In this document: positions 45,971 through 58,249 of the stretch, in pieces
Layout: each line of letters opens with the position of its first letter
Position numbering within the stretch: position 1 is the stretch's first letter
Origin: Larix kaempferi
Lineage: Eukaryota > Streptophyta > Pinopsida > Pinales > Pinaceae
Assembly (NCBI GenBank): GCA_027924585.1
Contig: BSBM01001444.1
Location: 1,922,001-1,986,000, forward strand
Length of the DNA: 64,000 bases
Reading direction: 5' to 3'
Notes under the pieces: generated by a model
Database searches by the model: none
Told to the model about the DNA's origin: nothing
The model's input: only the letters and a program-made list of their open reading frames with translations
Position numbers and translations under genes: made by a program

Positions 45971-48256
45971 TCAAGGTTGATAGGAGGAAAGTAATGTTTC
46001 AAGTTTCAACATCCTCCCATTTACAGGTAACTCAACTTCATCTCCATCCAAAGTTTCAAGGACAAAAGATCCCTTTCCAGCAAGACTACTTATCTTATAC
46101 GGACCTTTCCATAAACTCTCCAACTTCGTGTGATTTCCTGGTTTCTCCTTATGCTTGTCCCACAATAAAACTATATCTCCTATACCAAAGGTAGTACTTC
46201 TAGTATTTTGATCAAATGTGCCCTTTATCCTTTCTTGTTCTATGAGCATCTTATCGAGTGCATTCCTTTTCTTTTCATCCAGTTCAACCAATTTATCAAT
46301 TCTACCTTGCATTGCTTCTGTATCTGAGGAGCACTGCTGCAATAGTTCATAAACGGGTATTTGCAGATTTATTGGCAGTCTACAGTCTTGTCCATATACT
46401 AACTCGAAAGGAGATTTTCCTGTAATTCTTTTCACTGTTGTTCGATCTGCCCACAAAGCATATTTTAACTTTACATCCCAACTTCTCTTATTTTCACCAA
46501 CCATTCTTTTCAACAGCCTAATTAGATTTTTGTTACTAGACTCGACAAGACCATTTCCCTGGGGGTAATAGTTCGAAGAATGAGAGAGGGTGATTCCATG
46601 ATTCATGCAAAAGGTGGACATTTCTATTTTACTGAAAGCTGGGGCATTATCTGTTGTTAGTTTTACAGGGCAACCATATCTTGACACAATATTTTCTTCC
46701 AAAAACTTCACAACAACTTCGGCTGTGGCCTTCTTGGTTGGAATAGCTTCTACCCAACGAGTAAAGTAATCAGTGCAGGTCAACATATATTTATATCCAT
46801 TGCTCGAGTTTTCATTAAAATGACCTACAAAATCCATACCCCATTGTTGAAAAGGAGCTTCAACCACTACAGGATTTAAAGGTAAGGCAGGCAATCTTGG
46901 TTTTCCTGAGAAAAATTGACATTCTTGGCATATCCTAATATAAGCATGTACATCCTTAAAGAGTGTTGGCCAGTAATACCTTGCTCTCATGATTTTTGCA
47001 GCAGTTGTTCTCGGAGCATAATGACCACCACATAATCCTGAGTGCATCTCCTTTATAATGATTTTGGACTCCTCCAGGTTAACACATTTCAGGATTATCC
47101 CATCAGGGTTCCTCCATCCTAATCCATCCTGGGTTAAAACATACTTTTCAGCTTTTAGCCTTATTGCCCTTCTTTGATGATCTACCAGGTATTCAGGACA
47201 TGACAAGTTCCTCAAGAAATATACAATGTCTTTGTACCAATCATGCTCTTCATCAATGTTTAAAATAGCAGGATCCCTTTCACTTATCGTGTTTACCATG
47301 TTGCTTCCCTTTTCAGTTAGAAGTTGAGCTAACCCTTGACCTTTCACAATCTTGATTGGTTTAATCTCTAGATCATATTCTTGTATACGTGAAATCCAAT
47401 TTCCTCTTACACCTATGCCATCTGCTTGTGATAGAACATCCTTTACTGCTTGATTGGGCACATATGCCTTAATTTTGGAATACCCCACATAGGTTCTAAA
47501 GTGTTTCAAAGCTTTAACTAAGGCATAAGCTTGCTTTTCAGTGGTGGTATATTTCAGTTCGACATCTCTCAAATTTTTACTCATAAAGGCTATAGGTTGT
47601 TCATGGTTTTCGTTGTTCTTTTGTAATAACACACCAGCAATAGTATCTTCCGAAGCATATGAGTAAATCATGAACTCTTTATTGTAATCAGGAGAAGCCA
47701 ACACCGGGGAGGTTGAAATGGCCTTTTTAAGCTTGGTGAAAGATGATTCACATTCTTTATCCCATACAAACTTCACATCCTTTTTAAGAAGGGCATTTAA
47801 TGGTTTGGCCAATTCTGCTAAGTTTGGAATGAATCTTCGGACGAAGTTTATTTTTCCAAAGAAAGATTGCAAAGTGGCCACGTTATGGGGTGCCGCAATA
47901 GCATTGATGGCCTGGACACGTTCTGGTTCAATTCTGATGCCCTCTTTTGACACAATGTGTCCTAATAGCTTACCCTCATCTACTCCAAAAGTTGACTTTT
48001 TGGGATTTAATGATATGCCAAACTTTCTGCAACGCTCAAAAACTCTTCTCAAATGTTCTATATGGTCTCCCCGTTCCTTGGAAAACACCGTTAGGTCATC
48101 CTGATAAATGGCAATGATTTTCCCAATCAAATCACTAAATGCTTGATCCATAGCTCTTTGAAAAGTGGAACCGGTATTTAATAACCCGAATGGCATCCTT
48201 ATATATTGGAAAGTTCCCCATGGAGTAGTAAAAGTTGTTTTATTTCTGTCTTCCTT
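45971..48256 (-). pseudogene. Unit A pol, C-terminal part: RT active site, degenerate native RNase H, integrase
   Basis: 741 codons open from 48196, plus 20 codons in the same frame up to the TGA at 48257. Residues from Met 48196: RT active site YQDD at 31-34 (intact) and GKLLGHIVS at 75-83. Native RNase H spans about 174-295: the usual Asp positions are Tyr180, Pro247 and Gln291, and only Glu220 is kept. Integrase: H384, H392, C423, C426 (zinc finger), D455 (GMDF), D516 (TTDN), E552 (LVES) and a late GPYKI (GPY/F motif). RNase H activity of this domain is therefore doubtful, while RT and integrase residues look sound. Confidence 0.93.
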
Positions 48257-49707
48257 TCAAATACGTACCTGATTATACCCCGAAAAACCGTCCAACATTG
48301 ACAACATACCTGCCCCAGTAACACTCTGTAGCAAGTTTTCCATGTTTGGCAAAGGGTAATTGTCCTTAAGGGATGCTTGATTAAGGTTTCTGAAATCAAT
48401 ACACACCCTGATTTCACCATTTTTCTTTCTCACAATCACCGGGTTAGAAACCCAAGTAGTGTGTCGAACAGGTTGGATAATTCCGGCTGCCAGCATTTTC
48501 TCAAGCTCTTTCTTAATCAAGGGAGCAAGTTTAGGATTGACATTTCTTAACTTTTGCCTATAAGGTTTAGCTCCTTCATGCAAAGGGATAGTATGCTCAA
48601 TAATTTCAGGGTCAAAAGTTTTGAGCTCGTCATATGCCCAGGCGAAAATGTCTCGATACTTCCTAATTAGATTTACAATCGCCTTTCTTTCTTCTGGGGA
48701 GGCATTCTTTCCTATCCGAATCATTCTGGGAGAAACTGAAGTTCCAATATTTATCTCTATAACCTCATCTACCGGTTCAGCTCTCTTACCTTTGTACTCA
48801 TCATGCCTGTTGAAATTTTTCTCCAGAGGTATTGCTAGTTTCATAACATCAAAATTTTGAATAGAAGAATCGTTTAATTTATCTTCCAAATTCACATTGC
48901 AATTCTGGAATTTTTCGTTGTTTTGCAAGAATGCAATGATCTGTGCATCATTATCAAAGATTTGCCAATGATCTTGATTATCAGGAACTGATGGTCTAAA
49001 TATCACTTCAACCTTATACTCTTTATCCCTGAGATGATCTGGAGTTTCAAAGGTACATGCTATTACTGATAATGCATCGGCCAGGGTATTTTCTTCTCTT
49101 GGGACTGCTTTTATTGCAAAGGCATCAAACATTTCTATGGTATCCCAAACAGCATTTCGGTAATCCCTAAGCCTATTATTTTTGGCTGCAAACTGGTTCT
49201 TCACTTGGGACACAATCAAATCAGAGTCTCCTGTTACATTTAGACATTTAATCTTTTGCTCGCGGCAAATCTCTAACCCTAGCAGCAATGCCTCATACTC
49301 GGCTACATTGTTCGTGCACTCAAATTCAAGACAATATGAGAATAATTGTTCCTCCCCAGAAGGCGATGTAAGGACAATTCTAGCTCCAGCACCATGCCTA
49401 GATTTAGCCCCATCAAAATGCATTTTCCAGACTTGACTAGGAGGAAAAGGATGTTGCCGGGGCTCTTCCCAAAAGTTGGCCATCACCATATAATTTCCAA
49501 CCTCTTCAGTGGGACGCATAGCCTCTTCAAACAAATAGTCGGGGTTTTCTACATGCTCAGTCATAGGTTTTTCATTCATCAATTTATAAGAAGCCTTTCC
49601 TCCAATAGGAATAGTTGCATAAGACAAATCCATTTGGATGCTCCCTCCTAGTTTGGCAGCCCATTCCCTTGATAGCAACATCCCCCATGCGTCAGGAATA
49701 TCTAAAA
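48257..49707 (-). pseudogene. Unit A pol, middle part: protease end, second (archaeal-like) RNase H, RT N-terminal part
   Basis: 474 codons from 49681, ending at a TGA (48257-48259) in the RT just after SGYNQVRI; the frame continues after it. About residues 85-215 form an RNase HI domain with WKMHFDGA (D90), NNVAEYEALLLGLE (E128), GDSDLIVSQVKN (D152) and NTLADALS (D202), so all four acidic residues are present. Then come VIEINIGT, FAWAYDELKTFDP and the RT start LPNMENLLQ, MLDGFSGYNQV. The N-terminal end is the end of the protease domain, joined to the upstream frame by a one-base shift near 49709. The RNase H lies before the RT, not after it. Confidence 0.93.
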
Positions 49708-50640
49708 CTAAACATCCATACTTATTTCAATTGCAGGATAAGCGGCTAGTTTCATCTTGAGATTCTCAATCATACCCTCTGACTTAACAGGCCTAGAATC
49801 CATCCCACACACATTTCTATACTCTCTGGATGGTTTTAGCTCCAATTGTTCCATGACCTTAAGAGGCATAACATTCACCTCTACTCCTGAGTCTAACATA
49901 CAGTTATGCAATATCAATTGATTGATTTCCAAGGCAATATAAAAAGGGGGGTGACCTCTACCCTTATCAGCTACACTTTGAATCATAACGGGGGGATCTT
50001 CCTCCGTTGTTAATCTCACAGGATTCCTGACTTTAGGCTTGATTCCTAAGAATTTAGTCGCCTGGTTAAAGTATGAAGGGATTTTCAAGAGTTCTTCCAA
50101 GGGCACAGGAAAATTGGGTTTGGAGAAGAAATTACTCAAATCAATCTTTAAATTGCAAGCCTTTTCTTTCTCCTTGGTATTCATTTCTATACCCAATAAA
50201 TGCATTACCCGTGATCTAACAGAGGGGATGACTACCAAATCTTTCAAAGACACCATGACAGAAGATCCTAAGAGTTTTCCCAATATATTTGAATTTAGCT
50301 TTTCTTGCGTTATGGGAGATATTTCTTTATTTGGAGTACTCACTTGTTTTCTTTGCACTGGATCCCTAGCCTGGGGTTTAGCAGGGCTTGGGCTTGTTAC
50401 CTTCTTGGTGACTTGAGAAGACAATCTTCTAGGTTGATCATTTTTCTTTAAGATTCCTTTAGGAGGAGTGTTTGGAGTTTGAGTGGGGACTCTACGAGTG
50501 ATACTTCTTTGGTCAAGGGAATTTTCTTTCATACTAGTTTTGTTCTTATCTATATCTTTCGCGTTATTCTTTGCCTGAGACCTAGTTACTACTCGACCAT
50601 CAGAAGTGGACTTAGTTTGAAAATATTCATTAGTATACAC
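49708..50640 (-). pseudogene. Unit A gag-pol linker and aspartic protease
   Basis: 310 codons. Residues 1-140 are basic and Ser/Pro/Thr-rich, with no CCHC knuckle. LGKLLGSSVMVSLKDLV and LLKIPSYFNQATKFLG follow, then the retropepsin core LHNCMLDSGVEVNVMPLKVMEQL (DSG; plant gypsy proteases often have D-S/T-G-A/S). The frame ends at TAG 49708 in a GTTTAGTTTTAG context, where a one-base deletion relative to the downstream frame is the simplest reading. Gag capsid is not found upstream. Confidence 0.88.
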
Positions 50641-50683
50641 ACCCTCAAAGGTTCTACAAAAAGGCTCATAGCGTTTAATATTT

Positions 50684-50791
50684 TCACTTTGTTTTTTTGA
50701 GAACTATCCCATTCAGGTTGCGAATTATACCACTCATTTCAGTCATCATTTTCAAAATCATATCGTTCTCTGAATAAGTATCGCAAGGCAT
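50684..50791 (-). pseudogene. Unit A short frame, candidate gag N-terminus
   Basis: 36 codons from ATG 50791: MPCDTYSENDMILKMM, then SGIIRNLNGIVLKK, ending TGA. After a run of seven A's (50691-50697) a one-base shift leads into a frame that continues, without stop, into the 49708-50640 frame (ENIKRYEPF...). It is probably what is left of the Gag start, joined directly to the linker. No capsid motif lies between. Confidence 0.5.
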
Positions 50792-50942
50792 AGTTCTAGG
50801 TGTCTTTAAGGATGTAAATGAGCTCGCTCCTCAGCGGAGTCACGATTGGGAGTCGCTAGGTAGATTTAAACCCTTCTACCAAGATATGTGTCGTTGTATA
50901 TGCAGGAAGGACTACTAGCTTTTCCAAGGTAAGCCTATTGCG
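50792..50942 (-). other. Unit A 5' leader
   Basis: About 150 bp between the PBS and the first ATG on the minus strand, with no frame or other signal. The two changes seen between units A and B outside pol (near 50859 and 50913) fall here. Confidence 0.5.
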
Positions 50943-50960
50943 TCCCCGGCAACGGCGCCA
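50943..50960 (-). promoter_or_regulatory. Primer binding site, tRNA-Asp type (unit A)
   Basis: On the minus strand TGGCGCCGTTGCCGGGGA, 18 nt, complementary to the 3' end of plant tRNA-Asp(GUC). It is separated from the 5' LTR (LTR2) by TTT. This PBS is typical of the plant Tat/Athila group of Ty3/gypsy. Confidence 0.93.
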
Positions 50961-50963
50961 AAA

Positions 50964-53900
50964 TGTTATCACCTAAACTGTAGTTACCCCTATGGATGTA
51001 TCCAGTCATGGATGGCAATAGGGAAGGGAAACTCAAAAGGTGCAACCACGATCACCTCGACCTCCAATATATGGTTGTCACGCCAGTCGAGGCAACCTTC
51101 GCTTTATGTTATCTAGCCCAGACAACAAAGGGGGAGACCCGATCTACTCCCGACAGGAGAGATCAAAACCAAGACACCAAATCAGGGTATGTCTAAGTGA
51201 AGTTAGGTGTATGGTTTATCCTACACCTAAGGATGAAGTCACAAGCCAAGTGAGGGGTTCAATAGGTATAGCTTTGGTTCATAGTTGATGTAAGAGTGAC
51301 TTATAATGTTTGTAGTGAGATCTAGGGCTTAGTGTACTAGTTCAATGTCAGAAGATCCACTGCCTTGGGAACCGTGTCCAATGCAGGGTAGTTTAAGGGT
51401 TGTATTGGGGCTAACTAGTACAGATGACAAGCTTGACCATGATACATGATAGCTTCAAGGGTTTAGTTCACCATGCATAGGTCAATCCACAAGTCAATCC
51501 AACAATCTAGGAAAGTCGAATTAACTTGGAGAGAAGCCAGTGCCTTGGGAATTGGGAAGTGGAGTCAAAGTAGGGTTGACTTGTGGTTTAGGACTCCTAG
51601 TACATGGGACAAGTAGGAAATAGAGGTCTTGATGGATGAATGTATCTAGATCTAGGTTTGACCCAAGTGGACCACAATCCCTTAAAACAAGGAATGCTAT
51701 CCCCAAGGCAAGATTTGACAAAGTGATAGTCTAGACCTAGGTTTTGAATTATTCCGGTTCCAAATCTCCAACAATCTCAAGTACCCACGTCCTAGAAGTG
51801 AGTCAACTCACTTCTCCAAGGTGGTGCGACTTTGCCCAAGGAGGCTAAAAATGAGGGTTAGGTAGGTCAAGACAAGTCGGATGGCATCCAAACTTTAGAT
51901 CCGGGTAGGTTAGTCAAGTAGGAGTATGGATCTATAATTTCGTGGCAATCCAACGGCTAGATCTTAGTAGATCTGAGTTTAAGTGTTCCAAGTGGTCCAA
52001 AATGGGGATTAAATCCCTTAAAATGTGGAGTAGGGCCCACAAGGTGAATTTCAGAAAAGTAACAATCTGGGTGTATGTTATTGGATGTGTAGATGACAAA
52101 TCAAGTGGAAACTCAAACACCCACCACCTAGATCTAGGTCAACTTGCTCAAACTAGGAAGTGCGCCTTGCTTGGGAGAAGCTAAGTTGGCTTGGGAGGGG
52201 GGTCAAACGGAAGCCAATCCTCACCAAACTATAGATCCGGGATGCCGTGGATGCTATAGAGGTGGGTTTTCAATATTATGCCCAACAACCCACTAGATCT
52301 AAGTAGATCTGAAAAAATATAAAATGGGGTTTTGAAGTATTTAGGGTTTTTAAATATTTTAGACAATTGGATAGATCATGGAGATAGAATTTACCTTGAG
52401 ATCATACCTGAGTGATGTGGATGAGATGCCTTGATGTTGAGGAAGATTCCCGCAGAGATCAAATGAGAGATTGTTGATTTTGCTTGCCGAAATGATGCCT
52501 TAGTCCACACGTGCGACCTCCTCTACCTGTCAAACCAAGGAATAGCGATTCAATCAGTAAGATCAAGCATGGAGGAAATACAAGAGAAATGCAACAGTAA
52601 CATGAAATAGAAGGTCCTGGGACAGTAATACTCCCTGTTACCAACGAAGAGATCCAAAGAAGAAGTAGGGAGAGTCTTCCCCTACCAATACTTCCTCCTC
52701 AAAGCAAATCGGCCTCCACCTGTAGATGCAAAAATCGTGGTACAAAATATATGGCAAACAAGATCTCCAATAACTTAGTGCAAAGGAAGAACCAACGAAC
52801 GAACACCAAAAACATTCACCACAACACTGGAGATAGATGCAATAATAATTTTCTATTCCAATAATCCAGAGCCAAAAGTCCCCTTTACAATGAGAGGCTC
52901 TCTCCTTTAAATAGGAAGGAGAGGCACCAAAACCCTAACCACTTTTTGAATGAGTGGCTAAGATTAAAAGATACAAATGTCTAATCAATGGTTGAGATGA
53001 GCTCAACAATAAAATACATGGATCACTAATAAAATATAATGTAAGTGGACAAAATCGCCCTATAAGAGGGGAATCCCACCAAATCATGATGACAAAATAT
53101 CATAAGAGGCTTATGGTGGGTCCAAGGGGTAATTTTATCCCTCCTTGGTCAATCCCCATAGCACAATACATATAAAATAATCACCAAAGTACCAAATCGT
53201 GCCTCCATGGTCAAGTCGTGGGCCTCAAAAAGACCTCAGAAATCTACTGAAAGTGCCATAAGTGATGGATGCGGGCCCCGATGAAGCTGAAACTGCTGGA
53301 GAAGGTGTGGAGGACCCCGATCTATCATCACTGATCATCCCATGCCATAAATTTGCCTTAGTAGCCCAAATCGATTTCCTCAATAGCCATTTCTACCAAT
53401 CCTGAAATGCTTCGGGAAGCGTGAAACTGCCCCAAACAGCCTCCTGGAGTGCCTGCGCTGTCAAGGTGAGGGCACCAGTGTGTCCGGGAGGGGGGTAATA
53501 TGGTAAAAACAAGTGGCTGGACCACCCCCTCCATCATCAGCGCCCTAGGTCAACCGGATAAAACTCACATCTGCTCCGACAGGGCCTCCGACAGACCAAA
53601 ACTGCACTGGGACAACCTACTGAGGCTCAATCATCACTGTAAGTGCCCGGAACTGAAAACAAACTGTCCCATTGGACTCAGAAGGTCCAAATCTATCCAA
53701 TATGTGTACTCATACACCATATGAGTCTCTGCATGATCAAAATAAATATCCAATATACCGGAACAAGGCCAATAATAATGATCTGTAAATGACCAAACAC
53801 TGCTGTAACCCAAGAATCATCATCATAACCCTGTAGCTGCTGCATAGAATCATCATGTATGTGTACATAGACCATATATCATCTATCCATATCATCATAA

Positions 53901-55500
53901 GGTCTAACATCTCATGTCCCATGGTCCTCCATGGTCAAACTAGGTCTAACCAAGACCAAATATAACTCAGACCATCATCCAAGGCTGCTGCAAAGTGTCA
54001 AGGTTAATACATGCTCTACAACTTATTCAAATAGCAATTATAACACAGAGTAATCATAACTGGCGATCTAAATCCAAATATATAGTGTCGTTAATTATTA
54101 TTATTACTCAGACTAGACTTTCAGGATCATACTCACTTCATAGCTGTGATCAATTTGCTAGTGAAGGGTGAAGGCTAAATTAACTGGCTAGGCTAAGGGA
54201 TGACTTGACTGACTTGACTTTGTGACACTTTGGCAAAGGAAAGGGAATACATACCATAGTATATACTGAATGAGCAATAACACAGGGAATGGCGGTGTCT
54301 CACAAATGGATGAGTTGTTTAAAGAGGGTTTATTCACCTTCACAGATGCGCACAATCCATAATACAAATAAGGCCAGCAATTGTTTAGATATAGCATTTA
54401 AGTTCCATTGCTTTTTGGGCCTGAAGTTTCCATAGCCTTGATCTATGTGTGTTTACAAACACATTGCATAGATTTACATTTTTCTTTAGGCTTTCTGCTG
54501 CAGGTGTGTTTTTAAGGCACTTGTTTACCTGAGCACTTCTAGGTGTGTCATGGACAGCTTGTTTACCTAGGTATTTATTTTCCAAAAAGATATAACATTT
54601 TATTTTCATGGCCATTTTCATTTGGCATGCCTTTCATTCATGTGCGTTTAGAAACACATTGCATGAATGGGCTTTTCATACAAGATATAGCATTTCATTT
54701 TTCCAGATTTTGTATTCATGGCAGCACCAAAAGTTTCAGGTTTAGCCAACACAACTTTAGTGACTAGGGGGAATTCACAAGGAACTCCAACTCACCATAG
54801 GTAAGTTTTGTCACCAACTCAGAGCCGAGACACAATAAACAGGGAAGCTCATCCAATACAGAGGCTACAGTGGGGGAAAGATCCTCCATGTCACTAGTCA
54901 AGTAGTAAGTCAGGGTGATAAACTAAAAGGTAGGCCATGGATGGATGGAAACAATGAATGGTGGAACCGACACTAGCAAGCCAAGGTATGGTTGAATGAT
55001 CACCTCTATTCTCCCTAGGGAGGGTAGAACCAATGAGTATGAATAGTGAACTTCTAAGTATGAGTAGGGACAATATAATATATATAATAGATCAACCAGG
55101 TCCAAATATCTATATGATCGCCAGATCATGACACTAAGTGCTAAGACATGCTATAAGAATAAGTATAAAAGCAATCTAACCATAACACCATGATATACCT
55201 GCTGAGTCATATACCTGAAAGCTCATCAACCTGTACCATCATCTGTCCTTTGAGACTGCTGCTGCAACTCTGGGCACTACTGACTGCTCTGTACCAATGG
55301 TATAATGACTACATCGGTCATCTCTCTGAGTGTCCTGAGACTCAGTCATGGCATGGGGAATACAACTGTTGTCCACAATATGATAGTGATCCAATATAGA
55401 TGCTCATCTCAGCATCTCAAATGTAAGGGAACTGGCTGAATAGTGTACTGGAATCAGAAAAATAATGTATGGTAGCCCGGCTACTATATATGTGATAACA
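50964..55500 (-). repeat. LTR2 of the Tat-like array (4,537 bp), shared by both units
   Basis: TGTTATCACC...GTGATAACA. It is nearly identical to LTR3 over the 3.04 kb of LTR3 in view (one difference found, AAAGTACC against ACAGTACC) but differs from LTR1 at about 21 positions along its whole length. It would be the 5' LTR of unit A and 3' LTR of unit B. A TATA-like box reads on the minus strand at 52915-52924. Confidence 0.95.
52915..52924 (-). promoter_or_regulatory. Putative TATA element of LTR2
   Basis: Same CTATTTAAAG within the inverted repeat as in the other LTRs, on the minus strand. Confidence 0.45.
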
Positions 55501-55963
55501 TCTGGCTCCGGCTAGGACAAGTGCTCTGCTGAAATGAGCGCTTGAGAACCTCAGAATCTCTGGTCCTCGAACTCTGCTACTCGAATCCGCAATCTAGCAC
55601 TCTACCATTTTATTTCCAGCTTTTATTCTTGCAACCTATTTTCTGCATCCACAAACATCAAAAATACCTCATGCCGCATGTGTGGGAAAAATATAGAACC
55701 AACTGAAATAAAAAATTTATAAATGCATGAAATATATAAGTGCAGAAAATAAATCAAACTACTAACATAATTTGCAAAATTTGAAATTTATTGTGCAGGA
55801 AAAATAAAAGTGACAGGTACTTGGTTAAACTAGGAGCTTACAAAGGAGCTTAGAGATAAACAAGGTGCCAGACTCAATGGCTGAAAAGACTAACTCCTGC
55901 CAAGGTAGGCTTATTCGGTTTCCTAACTACCGTAATCTACCAGGCCATGCAAGACTTGGTCAT
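55501..55963 (-). other. Unit B: untranslated stretch between integrase end and 3' LTR
   Basis: 463 bp, same as 45508-45970, with no clean polypurine tract before the LTR. Confidence 0.6.
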
Positions 55964-58249
55964 TCAAGGTTGATAGGAGGAAAGTAATGTTTCAAGTTTC
56001 AACATCCTCCCATTTACAGGTAACTCAACTTCATCTCCATCCAAAGTTTCAAGGACAAAAGATCCCTTTCCAGCAAGACTACTTATCTTATACGGACCTT
56101 TCCATAAACTCTCCAACTTCGTGTGATTTCCTGGTTTCTCCTTATGCTTGTCCCACAATAAAACTATATCTCCTATACCAAAGGTAGTACTTCTAGTATT
56201 TTGATCAAATGTGCCCTTTATCCTTTCTTGTTCTATGAGCATCTTATCGAGTGCATTCCTTTTCTTTTCATCCAGTTCAACCAATTTATCAATTCTACCT
56301 TGCATTGCTTCTGTATCTGAGGAGCACTGCTGCAATAGTTCATAAACGGGTATTTGCAGATTTATTGGCAGTCTACAGTCTTGTCCATATACTAACTCGA
56401 AAGGAGATTTTCCTGTAATTCTTTTCACTGTTGTTCGATCTGCCCACAAAGCATATTTTAACTTTACATCCCAACTTCTCTTATTTTCACCAACCATTCT
56501 TTTCAACAGCCTAATTAGATTTTTGTTACTAGACTCGACAAGACCATTTCCCTGGGGGTAATAGTTCGAAGAATGAGAGAGGGTGATTCCATGATTCATG
56601 CAAAAGGTGGACATTTCTATTTTACTGAAAGCTGGGGCATTATCTGTTGTTAGTTTTACAGGGCAACCATATCTTGACACAATATTTTCTTCCAAAAACT
56701 TCACAACAACTTCGGCTGTGGCCTTCTTGGTTGGAATAGCTTCTACCCAACGAGTAAAGTAATCAGTGCAGGTCAACATATATTTATATCCATTGCTCGA
56801 GTTTTCATTAAAATGACCTACAAAATCCATACCCCATTGTTGAAAAGGAGCTTCAACCACTACAGGATTTAAAGGTAAGGCAGGCAATCTTGGTTTTCCT
56901 GAGAAAAATTGACATTCTTGGCATATCCTAATATAAGCATGTACATCCTTAAAGAGTGTTGGCCAGTAATACCTTGCTCTCATGATTTTTGCAGCAGTTG
57001 TTCTCGGAGCATAATGACCACCACATAATCCTGAGTGCATCTCCTTTATAATGATTTTGGACTCCTCCAGGTTAACACATTTCAGGATTATCCCATCAGG
57101 GTTCCTCCATCCTAATCCATCCTGGGTTAAAACATACTTTTCAGCTTTTAGCCTTATTGCCCTTCTTTGATGATCTACCAGGTATTCAGGACATGACAAG
57201 TTCCTCAAGAAATATACAATGTCTTTGTACCAATCATGCTCTTCATCAATGTTTAAAATAGCAGGATCCCTTTCACTTATCGTGTTTACCATGTTGCTTC
57301 CCTTTTCAGTTAGAAGTTGAGCTAACCCTTGACCTTTCACAATCTTGATTGGTTTAATCTCTAGATCATATTCTTGTATACGTGAAATCCAATTTCCTCT
57401 TACACCTATGCCATCTGCTTGTGATAGAACATCCTTTACTGCTTGATTGGGCACATATGCCTTAATTTTGGAATACCCCACATAGGTTCTAAAGTGTTTC
57501 AAAGCTTTAACTAAGGCATAAGCTTGCTTTTCAGTGGTGGTATATTTCAGTTCGACATCTCTCAAATTTTTACTCATAAAGGCTATAGGTTGTTCATGGT
57601 TTTCGTTGTTCTTTTGTAATAACACACCAGCAATAGTATCTTCCGAAGCATATGAGTAAATCATGAACTCTTTATTGTAATCAGGAGAAGCCAACACCGG
57701 GGAGGTTGAAATGGCCTTTTTAAGCTTGGTGAAAGATGATTCACATTCTTTATCCCATACAAACTTCACATCCTTTTTAAGAAGGGCATTTAATGGTTTG
57801 GCCAATTCTGCTAAGTTTGGAATGAATCTTCGGACGAAGTTTATTTTTCCAAAGAAAGATTGCAAAGTGGCCACGTTATGGGGTGCCGCAATAGCATTGA
57901 TGGCCTGGACACGTTCTGGTTCAATTCTGATGCCCTCTTTTGACACAATGTGTCCTAATAGCTTACCCTCATCTACTCCAAAAGTTGACTTTTTGGGATT
58001 TAATGATATGCCAAACTTTCTGCAACGCTCAAAAACTCTTCTCAAATGTTCTATATGGTCTCCCCGTTCCTTGGAAAACACCGTTAGGTCATCCTGATAA
58101 ATGGCAATGATTTTCCCAATCAAATCACTAAATGCTTGATCCATAGCTCTTTGAAAAGTGGAACCGGTATTTAATAACCCGAATGGCATCCTTATATATT
58201 GGAAAGTTCCCCATGGAGTAGTAAAAGTTGTTTTATTTCTGTCTTCCTT
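55964..58249 (-). pseudogene. Unit B pol, C-terminal part: RT active site, degenerate native RNase H, integrase
   Basis: The 741-codon frame (from Met at 58189) has the same translation as unit A as far as can be read: YQDD, RNase H without three of the four acidic residues (Tyr180, Pro247, Gln291) and integrase HHCC/DDE/GPYKI. The in-frame extension reaches the TGA at 58250-58252. Confidence 0.93.

Noticed and set aside
47718-48104. 128-codon + frame opposite RT, and similar ones at 50039-50416 and 60032-60409
   Set aside because: Antisense shadows of the gypsy pol frames with no recognisable similarity of their own.
50684-50700. A-rich heptamer (AAAAAAAC) as a programmed -1 frameshift site
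   Set aside because: The phase is wrong for -1 slippage in the zero frame, and joining the frames needs the opposite shift. A homopolymer indel in a decayed copy is simpler.
50943-50960. Part of a tRNA-Asp gene
   Set aside because: Only the last 18 nt of the tRNA are present, next to an LTR. It is a primer binding site, and the rest of the cloverleaf is missing.
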